Of a stretch of 15,514 bases of DNA, positions 8,191-15,105 are shown piece after piece. How positions within the stretch are numbered: position 1 is the first letter of the stretch; every line of letters begins with the position of its first letter. The notes under the pieces were generated by a model. It searched no databases, was not told the origin of the DNA, and saw only the letters and a list, made by a program, of their open reading frames with translations. The DNA is taken from the NCBI GenBank assembly GCA_002284615.2, contig MU069828.1, positions 69,210-84,723 on the forward strand, written 5' to 3'. The DNA is from Dunaliella salina (lineage: Eukaryota > Chlorophyta > Chlorophyceae > Chlamydomonadales > Dunaliellaceae). The position numbers were made by a program, and so were the translations under genes.

Positions 8191-8258
8191 CTTGCAAGCT
8201 CACAATTGTAGGAAACTGGTACAAGAGCTTGCAGGCTCACAATTGTAGGAAACTGGTA
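8185..8258. repeat. 37-bp tandem duplication in copy B
   Basis: Two 37-bp units, 8185-8221 and 8222-8258, starting CAAGAGCTTGCA and containing GCTCACAATTGTAGGAAACT, differ by one base. The homologous region near 2890 has a single version, so the duplication happened in this copy. Confidence 0.9.
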
Positions 8259-8444
8259 TCATAGAAGCAGTCAGCGAATTGCAGAAAATCAAAACACTTC
8301 CCTCTGTTTTAAAGCACACAACACACGGAGGAAAAGATTTGCACTTTTGCATCATGACACGCACAACATTTTTAAAGTCTGCAGCCAACAAAGAACCATC
8401 TCACCTAATGTACAACCATACCTGTAACCCCTGCAACCAAAGAT

Positions 8445-9012
8445 CCCAGGCTGGCGACACCTAACATACACAGACGGCAGTGTCATAAAGTCCGACAACA
8501 AGAATACACAGCAGGCAGGAGCATCCTTTTTCATCCCGGAAGACATCTTCTCCTCTGAAACTATTACCTGCACAATAAATCCCAAGGGCCATGGTCCCAC
8601 TTACACTAATAGAGCAGTGCTCGCTGCAATTTTGGTAGCTCTACAGCAAGGGCACACTTCAATTGTGACTGACAGTTCTTCAGCACTAAATCAAATTCGA
8701 AACGAGATCCTAAAACCCATGGATATGTCCACGCACCTACATACACCACTGCTCAAAAAAATTGTAGCCTGCATAGATGCTTCAGAAAGCCCTATCCACT
8801 TTTACAAAGTAAAATCACACTGTGGCATCCTCGGTAATGAAGGCGCAGATGCCCTTGCTCATCAAGCAGCCATGCTACCTGATGAAGTTAACACCTCATT
8901 CAACCAGGCAGAAACTACTTTCTTCCATCTCTATTGGCTTGCTGCAACTGTCACGACACATACCCCTCACACAGAAAACATGCTCCTCTCAAACCTCCAG
9001 GACAAACTGAAA
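8445..9012 (+). pseudogene. RNase H domain of copy B, with catalytic Glu replaced by Val
   Basis: One frame is open from about 8440 to TAA 9013-9015. It reads WRHLTYTDGSVI, QQAGASFFIPEDIFSS, GHGPTYTNRAVLAAILVALQ, IVTDSSSALNQIR, HFYKVKSHCGILGNEGADALAHQAA and AETTFFHLYWLAA, then LSNLQDKLK. This is a full-length type I RNase H fold with the first Asp (TDGS), the middle Asp (TDSS) and the last Asp (GADAL). The second catalytic acid, Glu in NRAELAA of the sister fragment at 3300-3320, is Val here (GTG at 8617-8619). The domain is thus well preserved apart from a substitution that should abolish activity. It is the longest readable RNase H in the window. Confidence 0.88.
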
Positions 9013-9097
9013 TAAGTATCAACAATTAAGTCACTAGTTCAAAGACCATTTTGATTAAGAATAAATCCTTCATAACTACATCTCAATACGCCAAGTA
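9013..9097. other. AT-rich insertion of about 80 bp interrupting copy B
   Basis: In copy A the block ending NLNDKPK is followed directly by AHMHKKHKLG. In copy B, DKLK ends at 9012 and MHEKHKLG starts at 9098. The intervening bases are AT-rich, carry several stops and are bounded by AAGTA at 9014-9018 and 9093-9097. It could be a small insertion with a 5-bp target duplication. An intron is less likely because removing it leaves a stop. Confidence 0.55.
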
Positions 9098-9417
9098 ATG
9101 CATGAAAAACACAAATTAGGAGCAGCAAACCTCAGTACATATAGCTGCCAAAATCGGCATAACCTGCTCAGGATGTCCAATACTCACCCCAAATCAAGAA
9201 TCAGTAATGCTTTCTGGCACATGACAGCTGTGACCCTCAAAGAACAAACCAATGTCCTCAAATATCGAACTGACACCCTGTACAATGGCAAACATGCCGG
9301 ACGCTTCAGTGGCCACCCTGGGCCTTATCTTTGCCCTCTTTGTGGTACACCTGATAGCAAGGCATTTGTGGAGTGCCTAGCCGATTCTGTGTTTAGGACG
9401 CGAGACAACCACATCAA
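9098..9417 (+). pseudogene. Zinc-knuckle region of copy B (truncated)
   Basis: The frame reads MHEKHKLGAANLSTYSCQNRHN, SNAFWHM, YRTDTLYNGKHAGRFSGHPG and CPLCGTPDS at about 9331-9357, the same order as copy A. After CPLC the expected H and last C are not found in register. The sequence jumps through ECLADSV to the nuclease-like domain, so about 250 bases present in copy A (between its knuckle and its ExK motif) seem to be deleted. It would have bound nucleic acid next to the endonuclease in an intact protein. Confidence 0.72.
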
Positions 9418-9867
9418 TTGCATGCAAGCCAACGCCACGTGCACTTGATTGAAATCAAGTACTGTGGGGACACAAGGCCACAACATCAGTTAGACGCGGC
9501 AAAGCAGCAGCATGCGGAACTCTGCAAAAAAATTAGTGCTAGAACTGTTACTGTTCATTTAATTCTCCTTGGTGTTGGCGGAACTTGTTATACAGAGCAT
9601 ACCCTTAGCCAGCTCAAACAGTTAGGTCTGGATCACCAACGTGCTCTTAAGCTTGCTCAAAATCTTCATGCCCATTCTGTTCAGTATGCCCATAAACTGG
9701 TTACCACAAGACGTGCAATTGAAAACAAGATCACCTCTCACAACCAAGTTCTAGAGCAGAGTGCTTCTAGAAACCCTCCAGATCCTCACTGGCCTTTTCA
9801 GACTTGTATTGTGGTGGAGGGGGCTCACGGCTCTTCTGAGCCAATGTGTCTCCTCTTCCTTAATTGA
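9418..9867 (+). pseudogene. PD-(D/E)xK-like endonuclease domain and C terminus of copy B
   Basis: The frame reads RHVHLIEIKYCGDTRPQHQL with the ExK triad members Glu at 9451-9453 and Lys at 9457-9459, then AAKQQHAELCKKI, VTVHLILLGVGGTCYTEHTL, LGLDHQRALKLAQNLHAHSV and TTRRAIENK, and ends RNPPDPH. Copy A has TAA after NPPDPH. Here the triplet at 9790-9792 is TGG, so the frame reads 25 codons into the 3' UTR before stopping at 9865-9867. The helical tail LAQNLHAHSVQYAHKLV is common to both copies. I infer a restriction-like endonuclease that nicks the target. The upstream Asp-bearing strand is missing because of the deletion before it. Confidence 0.65.
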
Positions 9868-9935
9868 TGTAGGGAGATCTTTCTCTGCCTACGTAGTTCT
9901 TCTTTTTCTTTTCTTTTTCTTTTCTTAGGACATGG
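9793..9935 (+). other. 3' UTR and CT-rich tail of copy B
   Basis: The UTR holds a stem GGCTC (9829-9833), loop TTCT, GAGCC (9838-9842), the conserved block CCAATGTGTCTCCT and TTAATTGATGTA, and ends in a T/C tract with repeated TTTTC units at about 9898-9927. The antisense of the same UTR lies at 12698-12838, where the stem is kept with a different loop. The hairpin may be what the RT recognises to start reverse transcription; that role is inferred. Confidence 0.68.
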
Positions 9936-10246
9936 AGTTTGCTTTCCAATGTTCCCAGAACATCTCCAATTTTGTGAGGAGTGAGATTTTGAGTTTCTTC
10001 CAGCCATATTTGGATGATGTGGTCCCCAAAACCTGACAAGGGGCTTTGTGCGGCCAATTGACCGTATGAAGACCATCTCCAGTGGTCCCGGGTTTCGGGG
10101 TCTGGAGCAGTCGCTATTTTGTGAGCTACAAAAGCTCTCAATGTTTCTGGGCTAACAAGTCTGAGGCCCATCAAGTTGTTCAAGGCGTGTGCCTGACAAT
10201 TTGAGCCTGTTTGCCTTTTGAAATAAAAATTGGGGGTGCCTACCAT
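9936..10246 (-). pseudogene. Josephin-like cysteine protease domain of a retroelement (truncated)
   Basis: From ATG at 10246-10244 the minus strand reads MVGTPNFYFKRQTGSNCQAHALNNLMG. Gln12 and Cys17 (TGT at 10198-10196) have the spacing Q-x4-C of the Josephin deubiquitinases (ataxin-3 Q9 and C14), followed by the same AxxxLNNL helix. Then come ETLRAFVAHKI, and GFGDHIIQIWLEE, equivalent to the Josephin helix after the variable loop. The catalytic His and Asn would lie further on but are missing: after about 9935 the frame is only the antisense of copy B's CT tail. Josephin enzymes cleave ubiquitin chains. In a LINE the domain could process the polyprotein or protect it from degradation (inference). 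It follows the basic ORF upstream, with which it probably formed one ORF. Confidence 0.62.
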
Positions 10247-10355
10247 GTGCAAGGCAGGCGACTGGGCTGCAGCAGGACTGTTGTGCCTCCTCAGGGCTCG
10301 GCTTGCCAGGCAGGGGGGAGGTTGCTTGCGAGCACAGGCAGAGGCATGGTCTTGG

Positions 10356-11303
10356 CTAAGGCACCGTCCGTCTGGCCTTGTAATGGGAAGGCTTGCAGGG
10401 CAGAGCAGATATTTTTGCGAGTACAGCCAGAGGAAAATTTGAGTCTTTTATATGATTACATGAGATGTCACTGTGTCTTTGCCTTTTAAGTTCGAGACGC
10501 TTTTGTGATGCCTTCCCATTTAATGCAAGGCAGGTGGATCTAAACTTGGATGGAGGAGACATGTCCTCAGGTGCATTATCTTCAGGATGGATAAGAAGTA
10601 GTGCAGCTTTGTGGAGGACATTACGTGCAATTTTGAGCTTGGAAGCTCGTGAGCTGACATGATGAACAAGGCGGGCCACGCTGAGCAGGGCGCTCTGATA
10701 CCTGGCCTTCCTAGTGGGTGCTTGAGTGGTACTGAGGATGGTGGCAGCATGCAGGGTGAGCCATTGGATCCTCAACTCTAAGTTGGACTGCTCCTTTGCA
10801 CAGCACTCATGGAAGCGTCTCTTGTACTCTCTTTTCTTTTGAATATCCAGCTTTTGGACTCGTAAATTTTCAGGCATATGTAGACTCAAGTGACACACGC
10901 ACAAGAAGCAGGAAAGGACCGCTAGGCCAGAAAGCATGGCAGAGGAAGAGGTATATACTGCCTGTTTCCAATTGGAAGGGTGGCTGCATGTGTGATTGCA
11001 CCAATTTCTGGACATGGTGCTGCTAAGCTCAATTGCACGCTTTGCAGACGTACTCAAGTAGTGCTTGCAGCAGCAGCGTGATATTCCATGGGTATAGCAG
11101 GCAGGACCCGACCATTGGAGCCGGGTCGATGTTTGCCGGAGTTGCCGTTGCGCTCTCAGGGGGTCTTGTCGGCTGTGCGGTCCGTGGCAGAAGTGTGATT
11201 TTTGCCAAGCAGTGGGTGAGTGTGGTGTAACCGCGGAAAATTGCGGTTTCCCTCCCCGGGCCGCAACAATCCCGGGGAGCATGCAGGATGCATGCATCGT
11301 CAT
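10356..11303 (-). pseudogene. N-terminal basic, helical protein (ORF1-like) of a retroelement
   Basis: The 315-residue frame has an unconvincing N-terminal part (Cys/Ser-rich, low complexity) and a clear core at about 10870-10480: ENLRVQKLDIQKKREYKRRF, HECCAKEQSNLELRIQWLTL, HAATILSTTQAP, RYQSALLSVARLVHH and SQKRLELKRQRH. The core is strongly basic and amphipathic, probably coiled-coil, as in the nucleic-acid-binding ORF1 proteins of LINEs. The recalled order in this retroelement type is this core followed by the Josephin-like domain, exactly as found here with 110 bases between. Stop at 10358-10356 and frame change before the protease ORF show decay. An overlapping frame (11553-11029) may carry more of the N terminus but I cannot recognise it. 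Confidence 0.55.
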
Positions 11304-11589
11304 AGTTGGATGTATTGGTTTGGTTGTAGGGGGTTACCCATAGCGCTTGGCACACCAGAGGTTGCGATGGCAAGTGGGGATGAGCACAGCGAAACGCCAT
11401 TAACACACCGCTAGGGCGCAGCGGGCACAGCGAAACGTTGTTAACCCCGGTAACCCTTCCAGCAGTACCACTCTGGGTGCACAAGGCCAAATGCGCATGT
11501 AGATGCAGATGCAGCAAGCACACGCAGAAGAAAGGCACAAGGCAAACCACCAACCTCCGTGCCAGCCTGTTTGTAGTTCATCTTGTGTC
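11304..11589. other. No recognisable gene
   Basis: A minus-strand frame (11553-11029) crosses here but reads as low-complexity Cys/Leu/Thr-rich sequence. The sequence includes a pair of similar blocks, AGCACAGCGAAACGCCATTAAC and GGCACAGCGAAACGTTGTTAAC (about 11383-11446), a weak tandem repeat of about 40 bases. No domain is assigned. Confidence 0.4.
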
Positions 11590-11750
11590 TTTTTTTTTTT
11601 GTACAGTACACATGTCAGAGGAGTTGATGTCTTCCGGGAAGAAGTTGCTCTTGCCTGCTGTGTACTCTTTATTTTGGGGTTGATGACACTGCCATCTGTA
11701 AATATTAGGTTTCACCAGTCTTGAATTTTTGGTTGCATGACCGTATGATA
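11590..11750 (-). pseudogene. RNase H scrap of retroelement subfamily 2
   Basis: The minus strand reads PKIQDW, stop, NLIFTDGSVINPKIKSTQQA at about 11735-11665, followed by a CGGAAGACATCAACTCCTCTGACA block. This matches the RNase H starts at 3096-3200 and 8445-8560. Only the first catalytic Asp is covered. A run of eleven T on the plus strand (11589-11599 region) marks its end. It is an orphan fragment oriented like the ORF1/protease piece next to it, in an order that no intact element would have. Confidence 0.72.
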
Positions 11751-12202
11751 AACCTGTGATGTTTTTTTTTATGATGACGAGTTCGAACAGGTTGTATGTG
11801 TCCTTGTGAAAGAAAGAGACCCTGTGCAAAGACACATATCTTTTCCTGTATGAACTAGGGGTCGTCCTTCCGGCTGGAACCCCCCCTCCCCCCTCTCCTG
11901 GGCAAAAAGTGGCCATTCACTGCCTTCCAGCACATCTCAGCAACCCCTGCACCATTTCTGAACCTGGAAAAAGCGTTGGATGGCAGGTTCCTTGTTCTAC
12001 AAGCAGTTGTGAGGGGCATGTGGGTTGATGCAGGGATCAAGCAGCAGGTCAAAATCCGTTTTGTTACCTGGTTGTCAGCCTCCCATTTTGTGCATAGTGA
12101 ACCAATCACAGTCCTCAAAACCAAGCACAGCACCCATCTTGTTCGAGGCACAATAGGGCACTGGAGCTGGTGTGATCACAGGAAAAGTGTTGTGTTGCCC
12201 AG
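11751..12202. other. No recognisable gene
   Basis: Open frames on both strands (12151-11855 minus, 11976-12206 plus) are under 100 codons and resemble nothing I know. The region has a T9 run near 11763-11771 and C-runs at 11880-11890. It is probably intergenic or decayed repeat. Confidence 0.4.
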
Positions 12203-12642
12203 ATGAAAGCACTCGCCAATTCACACAGGCCCCCATATGGCATAATGATTAGGCCTCATTTTAGTTTCAATAGACGTGTTAAGATGGGCAGAACCTGGAG
12301 ATGTGCGTCTATGCGCATCAAGCTTCATTCGGATCCTTGCAAAAACTTGAATGCTAAGCAATGCAACCCTTTGCTTTCCTTTCCCTTCCCTCATACCTTC
12401 TGCTCATCGACCATCAAGGCACAGCAACCGTCATTCACCTTCATGTCACGACATTTTCAGGAATTCAGCTCCATACACACTTGCATACGCAGCTGCCAAG
12501 TAGCAAAGCAGCAATGCAATCATTTAGCAGGCAAGGCCCATGCCCAGATACTGAGAGGAGCATGGATGCATGCTTTCTACATGAATTACACACCAACGGA
12601 AAAGGAGAAAATAGTCCAGACCTAGAATTAGAAAAGAAGACC
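12203..12642. other. No recognisable gene
   Basis: A 140-codon plus-strand frame from 12203 and an overlapping one from 12361 show no domain, no splice support and no similarity to the rest of the window. I see nothing that makes either a gene. Confidence 0.4.
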
Positions 12643-12687
12643 CTTCGCTGGGCAATAGCCAGCGTGCATGAGGGAAAGACCCAACAG
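12643..12687 (+). repeat. Dispersed repeat copy 2 (partner at 1355-1397)
   Basis: CGCTGGGCAATAGCCAGCGTGCAT followed by GAAAGACCCAACAG matches the 1355-1397 block with a few differences. Here it lies directly upstream of the antisense 3' end at 12698-12838. Confidence 0.55.
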
Positions 12688-12697
12688 ACCTATGATG

Positions 12698-12838
12698 CAC
12701 AAGAAAAGAAAAACTACGCAGGCAAAGAAACCCTCCTTACATCAATTAAGGAAAAGGAGACACATTGGCTCATACGGAGCCGTGAGTCCCCTCGACCACA
12801 AGATTTGATTCAGGACAGGCTAATGGGGATCTGGATAC
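12698..12838 (-). mobile_element. Orphan 3' end of the retrotransposon (ORF end, UTR, tail)
   Basis: The minus strand begins with TCCAGATCCCCATTA (the end of NPPDPH and its TAA, about 12838-12824), runs through CTCACGGCTC..GAGCCAATGTGTCTCC and TTAATTGATGTA, and ends in TTTTTCTTTTCTT at about 12708-12698. It is collinear with the copy B UTR at 9785-9930. The hairpin stem GGCTC/GAGCC is at 12767-12781 with a five-base loop. This is a heavily 5'-truncated insertion, as is usual for LINEs. Confidence 0.75.
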
Positions 12839-13110
12839 ACAAGGTTTAGATGGAGTTTTACAGAGCAGCATGCTGGTACCAGCAAACAAATGAGGAAAAG
12901 TAGTGCAGGGTGTCCCAGATGAGGCTAGCACTTGGAGTGCTAATCGTTTCTATTGTTTGCAGCTTATTTTGAAAGGATTGCAACGGGAGGAAAGGAAATG
13001 ATACAAAATTGAGCCAATTCTATTCTTTTACAGCCAGCGTTTTCAGGGCAAGCAGGAACCATATTGCCCTGTTTAAACAACCCGACCCCAATCCAATTCC
13101 CTCTCAGTAC
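12839..13110. other. No recognisable gene
   Basis: No long frame or similarity is seen. It separates the retroelement part from the tandem array. Confidence 0.4.
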
Positions 13111-13367
13111 AAAATCAAAATGTTTCAACAGAAATCACACTGCAGCCTCTGGAGCAAATCAGACAACAAGTGCAGCATCATGGAATGACGATCCCTGCTG
13201 CCTCATCTGCCGCTGTGCTGCTGCCCCTCAGAGGTACTGCTGGGCATGGCTGCTTGGGCTCTGTGTGCGCGCACCTCATCTGGGCCCACATTTTCCACCA
13301 AAAGCACATTTCCACCTTCACTTTTTCTCACTTCAAAATCAAAGCACATCACAGCCCCTGGAGCAAA

Positions 13368-13556
13368 TCAGACAGCTAGTGCAGCAACTTGGAACAATGA
13401 CCCCTGCTGTCCCTGCCCCTGCTGCTGCTGTGGCTGCAGCTGCTGCCCCTCCAAGCTGCCGCTGAGCGTTGCTGCTTTGGCTTTGTGTGCGCGAACCTCA
13501 TCTGGGCCCACATTTTCCACCAATGCACAATTCCACCTAACTTTCTCACTTATCAA
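13368..13556 (-). CDS. Glutamine-rich repeat unit 2, possible exon
   Basis: The frame begins MISEKVRWNCALVENVGPDE and continues EVRAHKAKAA, LSGSLEGQQLQPQQQQ, ending SLFQVAALAV and TGA. Its Q tract is the shortest of units 2-4. Unit 1 (13111-13334) keeps EVRAHRAQAAMPSS and SEGQQ but has a stop (TGA) right after, in place of the Q tract, so it is a broken version. Confidence 0.35.
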   Translation of the reverse strand: MISEKVRWNCALVENVGPDEVRAHKAKAATLSGSLEGQQLQPQQQQGQGQQGSLFQVAALAV

Positions 13557-13612
13557 TCAAAACATATCGCAGCCCCTGGAGCGAATCAGACAGCTAGCGC
13601 AGCATCTCGGAG

Positions 13613-13753
13613 TGACGACCCCTGCTGCCCCTGCTGCCCTTGCTGCTGCTGCTGCTGCTGCTGTCGCTGCAGCTGCTGCCCCTCTGAGCTACCGCTGAGC
13701 GTTGCTGCTTTGGCTTTGTGCGCACGCACCTCATCTGGGCCCACATTTTCCAC
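13613..13753 (-). CDS. Glutamine-rich repeat unit 3, possible exon
   Basis: The frame VENVGPDEVRAHKAKAA, LSGSSEGQQLQRQQQ, then Gln and GQQ repeats, ending SLRDAALAV and TGA, is open but has no ATG. It depends on splicing or is a relic of the duplication. Confidence 0.3.
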
Positions 13754-13822
13754 CACGTGCACAATTCCACCCTAACTTTTTCTCACTTCAAAATCAAAGC
13801 ACACCGCAGCCCGTGGAGCAAA

Positions 13823-14020
13823 TCAGACAGCTAGTGCAGCATCTCGGAACGATGACCCCTGCTGCCCTTGCTGCTGCTGCTGCTGCTGCTGCTGTGGCTG
13901 CTGCTGCTGCCCCTCAGAGCTGCTGCTGGGCGTGGCTGCTTTCGCTTTGTGTGCACGCACCTCATTTGGATCCACATTTTCCACCATGCGCACAGTTGCA
14001 CCCGTCAGCACTCTGGTCAC
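13823..14020 (-). CDS. Glutamine-rich repeat unit 4, possible exon
   Basis: The minus strand reads MVENVDPNEVRAHKAKAA, then SSSSEGQQQQPQQQQ with a run of Q, and GSSFRDAALAV before TGA. Units 2 and 3 give the same layout (VENVGPDEVRAHKAKAA, then Q-rich, then xAALAV). In the EVRAHKA segment, the differences among units 2, 3 and 4 fall at third codon positions of this frame (GTG/GTT, CGC/CGT, GCA/GCG, GCC/GCG), while the plus-strand frame would change amino acids. That favours minus-strand coding. The ATG is present only in unit 4. It may be a short gene or duplicated exons of a host gene. No family is recognised. Confidence 0.4.
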   Translation of the reverse strand: MTRVLTGATVRMVENVDPNEVRAHKAKAATPSSSSEGQQQQPQQQQQQQQQGQQGSSFRDAALAV

Positions 14021-14108
14021 ATGATACAGTATCCTGGGGGGGCACAGGACAGGAAATGAGGAGAGAAATGGTTCAGCAAATGCCTGAGTCCTGAGAGAGG
14101 TCTCCTAC

Positions 14109-14269
14109 CTGTACCCACAGTGCGGCAGCTTTCGGGCAAAACCTTTTGAGGCTTGTCCAGCTTGCACAGAGAAGGGGGTGTACAGCTTCCTTCCCAATCA
14201 CAGAGTGCACGCCCTGCGTTATCTTGACCAACAAGTTGCATGCCAACCCACAGGAGTGCAGGTGTAATG
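14109..14269 (-). CDS. Possible host exon (function unknown)
   Basis: On the minus strand an AG (14271-14270) is followed by an open stretch reading TPALLWVGMQLVGQDNAG, RALCDWEGSC and CKLDKPQKVLPESCRTVG, ending at ACAG before GTAGGA (14108-14103), a good splice donor. The composition is protein-like and unlike the retroelements. No family recognised. Exon boundaries are guesses from splice consensus. Confidence 0.3.
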
Positions 14270-14285
14270 CTGATCACTGGACGTG

Positions 14286-14435
14286 AGGCACGTCCGCAGG
14301 GCGAGACACAAAGGCTCTAAATATATGGGGCAAGCACTGAGTGAAGCAGAGTGCTTGCGCACAACCTTTGCTCGGTGTCGAACAAGACTTGTCTTGACCT
14401 TGCTGTCGCTGTCCATGACGGCAAACCTCATCACC
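14286..14435 (-). CDS. Possible host exon (function unknown)
   Basis: After CCAGTAG (AG at 14437-14436) the minus strand stays open with VMRFAVMDSDSKVKTSLV, RHRAKVVRKHSAS and CPIYLEPLCLAL. It is basic in the first half. The 3' boundary is unclear. It may be part of the same minus-strand transcript as the stretches on either side. Confidence 0.25.
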
Positions 14436-14764
14436 CTACTGGAGGCACCCCCTCCTCGCGGAGGATGGGGGCCTTCTTCAAGGAAGGCGAGGCAAACAGC
14501 AACTCTCCTGGAAGTGCAAGTTGGGTCATGAGACTGTGCACAGACACTTCTATGTATGCTAGCATCCCAGCGTACGAGGTGGGGATTGAAACTAGGGGCT
14601 GAGAGGCGGAGTTGTGATGAGGGTCCTTCAAGGAAGGGGTTGAGACTTCCTTGCGGAGGGGCTGCTGAAGCAGCAGTGCTCGTAGGAAGCAGTGCTCAAA
14701 GAAGTGCAGCTGAATCACAGAATCCCTTTTTCTCTTGCACAGAAATGCTGTGTAACTACACAAC

Positions 14765-14939
14765 CTGGCACATCCTGGAGGAACCAAAGCAATGGCAAGG
14801 GCACTCTTCTTCTGATTCGGCGAGAGCCTCATTTTCTCGTCGTAGAAATCCAGGAAAAACTTTAAGATAACATCTGATGTATTTGATTCCAGCGTAAACG
14901 CCCCTGTTCGTGAGAGCGGACTCCGGATCTCACGATATA
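14765..14939 (-). CDS. Possible host exon (function unknown)
   Basis: Between an acceptor-like GTTGACCCAG (AG at 14941-14940) and a donor-like GCCAG/GTTGTG (GT at 14764-14763) the minus strand encodes YREIRSPLSRTGAFTLES, SDVILKFFLDFYDEKMRL and SPNQKKSALAIALVPPG. It has balanced composition and a helix-like centre and looks more like a real protein than any other frame right of 13 kb. The frame stays open beyond the donor to 14431 but becomes Ser/Leu/Pro-rich there. I do not recognise the family. Confidence 0.38.
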
Positions 14940-14972
14940 CTGGGTCAACATCCAAATCAAATTTTATGGTGC

Positions 14973-14978
14973 TTTATT
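14973..14978 (-). terminator. Possible polyadenylation signal (minus strand)
   Basis: TTTATT on the plus strand gives AATAAA on the minus strand, about 130 bases after the stop of the possible last exon at 15106-15195. The plus strand also has AATAAA at 14982-14987, so direction is ambiguous. Confidence 0.35.
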
Positions 14979-15105
14979 TACAATAAAACAAGAAGTTCCA
15001 CGAGCTGAAATGTCTGCATAATCGAGAGTTGCACACATTGACCGCCATTTATGCAGGTGTTAAGAAACCGTCCCCATAAACACTTCTTGCTTCCCCACAC
15101 TTTAT

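Larger units (their letters stand above)
6674..9935 (+). mobile_element. 5'-truncated non-LTR retrotransposon copy B (plus strand)
   Basis: This is the longest co-linear retroelement run in the window: PHD finger, methyltransferase-like domain, linker, RNase H, zinc knuckle, nuclease-like domain, 3' UTR and CT tail. The RT and everything upstream are missing, as expected from incomplete target-primed reverse transcription. It is inactive: frameshifts near 7330 and 7971, a 37-bp duplication, an 80-bp insertion, a deletion near 9400, and a lost RNase H Glu. Its 3' tail abuts the truncated protease-like ORF of another element at 9936, which suggests that copy B inserted there. Confidence 0.82.
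13111..14022. repeat. Four-unit tandem array, units of about 219-236 bp
   Basis: Units start near 13111, 13335, 13554 and 13790. Each has, on the plus strand, AAATCAAA.., CCTGGAGCAAATCAGACA, a GCTGCTG tract of variable length, and CACCTCATCTGGGCCCACAT with TTTTCCACCA. Units 2-4 are more alike than unit 1. Length differences come mostly from the trinucleotide tract, so the array combines a minisatellite with an expanding CAG/CTG repeat. Confidence 0.88.

Noticed and set aside
9013..9097. Spliceosomal intron in the retroelement ORF
   Set aside because: Removing a GT-AG segment here leaves an in-frame stop, and copy A has no equivalent. An insertion explains it better.
9860..9935. Lysine-rich end of the Josephin-like ORF
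   Set aside because: It is the antisense of the copy B 3' UTR and CT tail. The protease fragment really ends near 9935.
11855..12206. Small ORFs on both strands between 11.8 and 12.2 kb
   Set aside because: They are short, overlapping and have unremarkable composition, with no similarity to the retroelements and no splice or polyA context.
12238..12290. tRNA-like or SINE promoter (TGGCATAATGATTAGG resembling box A)
   Set aside because: There is no convincing box B at the right distance and no cloverleaf can be folded by eye.
13246..13775. Cysteine-rich or alanine-rich plus-strand ORFs over the tandem array
   Set aside because: They are readings of the GCTGCTG tract in alternative frames. 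The substitution pattern in the flanking segment fits the minus-strand frame better.
13111..14022. CRISPR-like array
   Set aside because: The units are long (over 200 bp), diverged along their whole length and have no short repeat with unique spacers.
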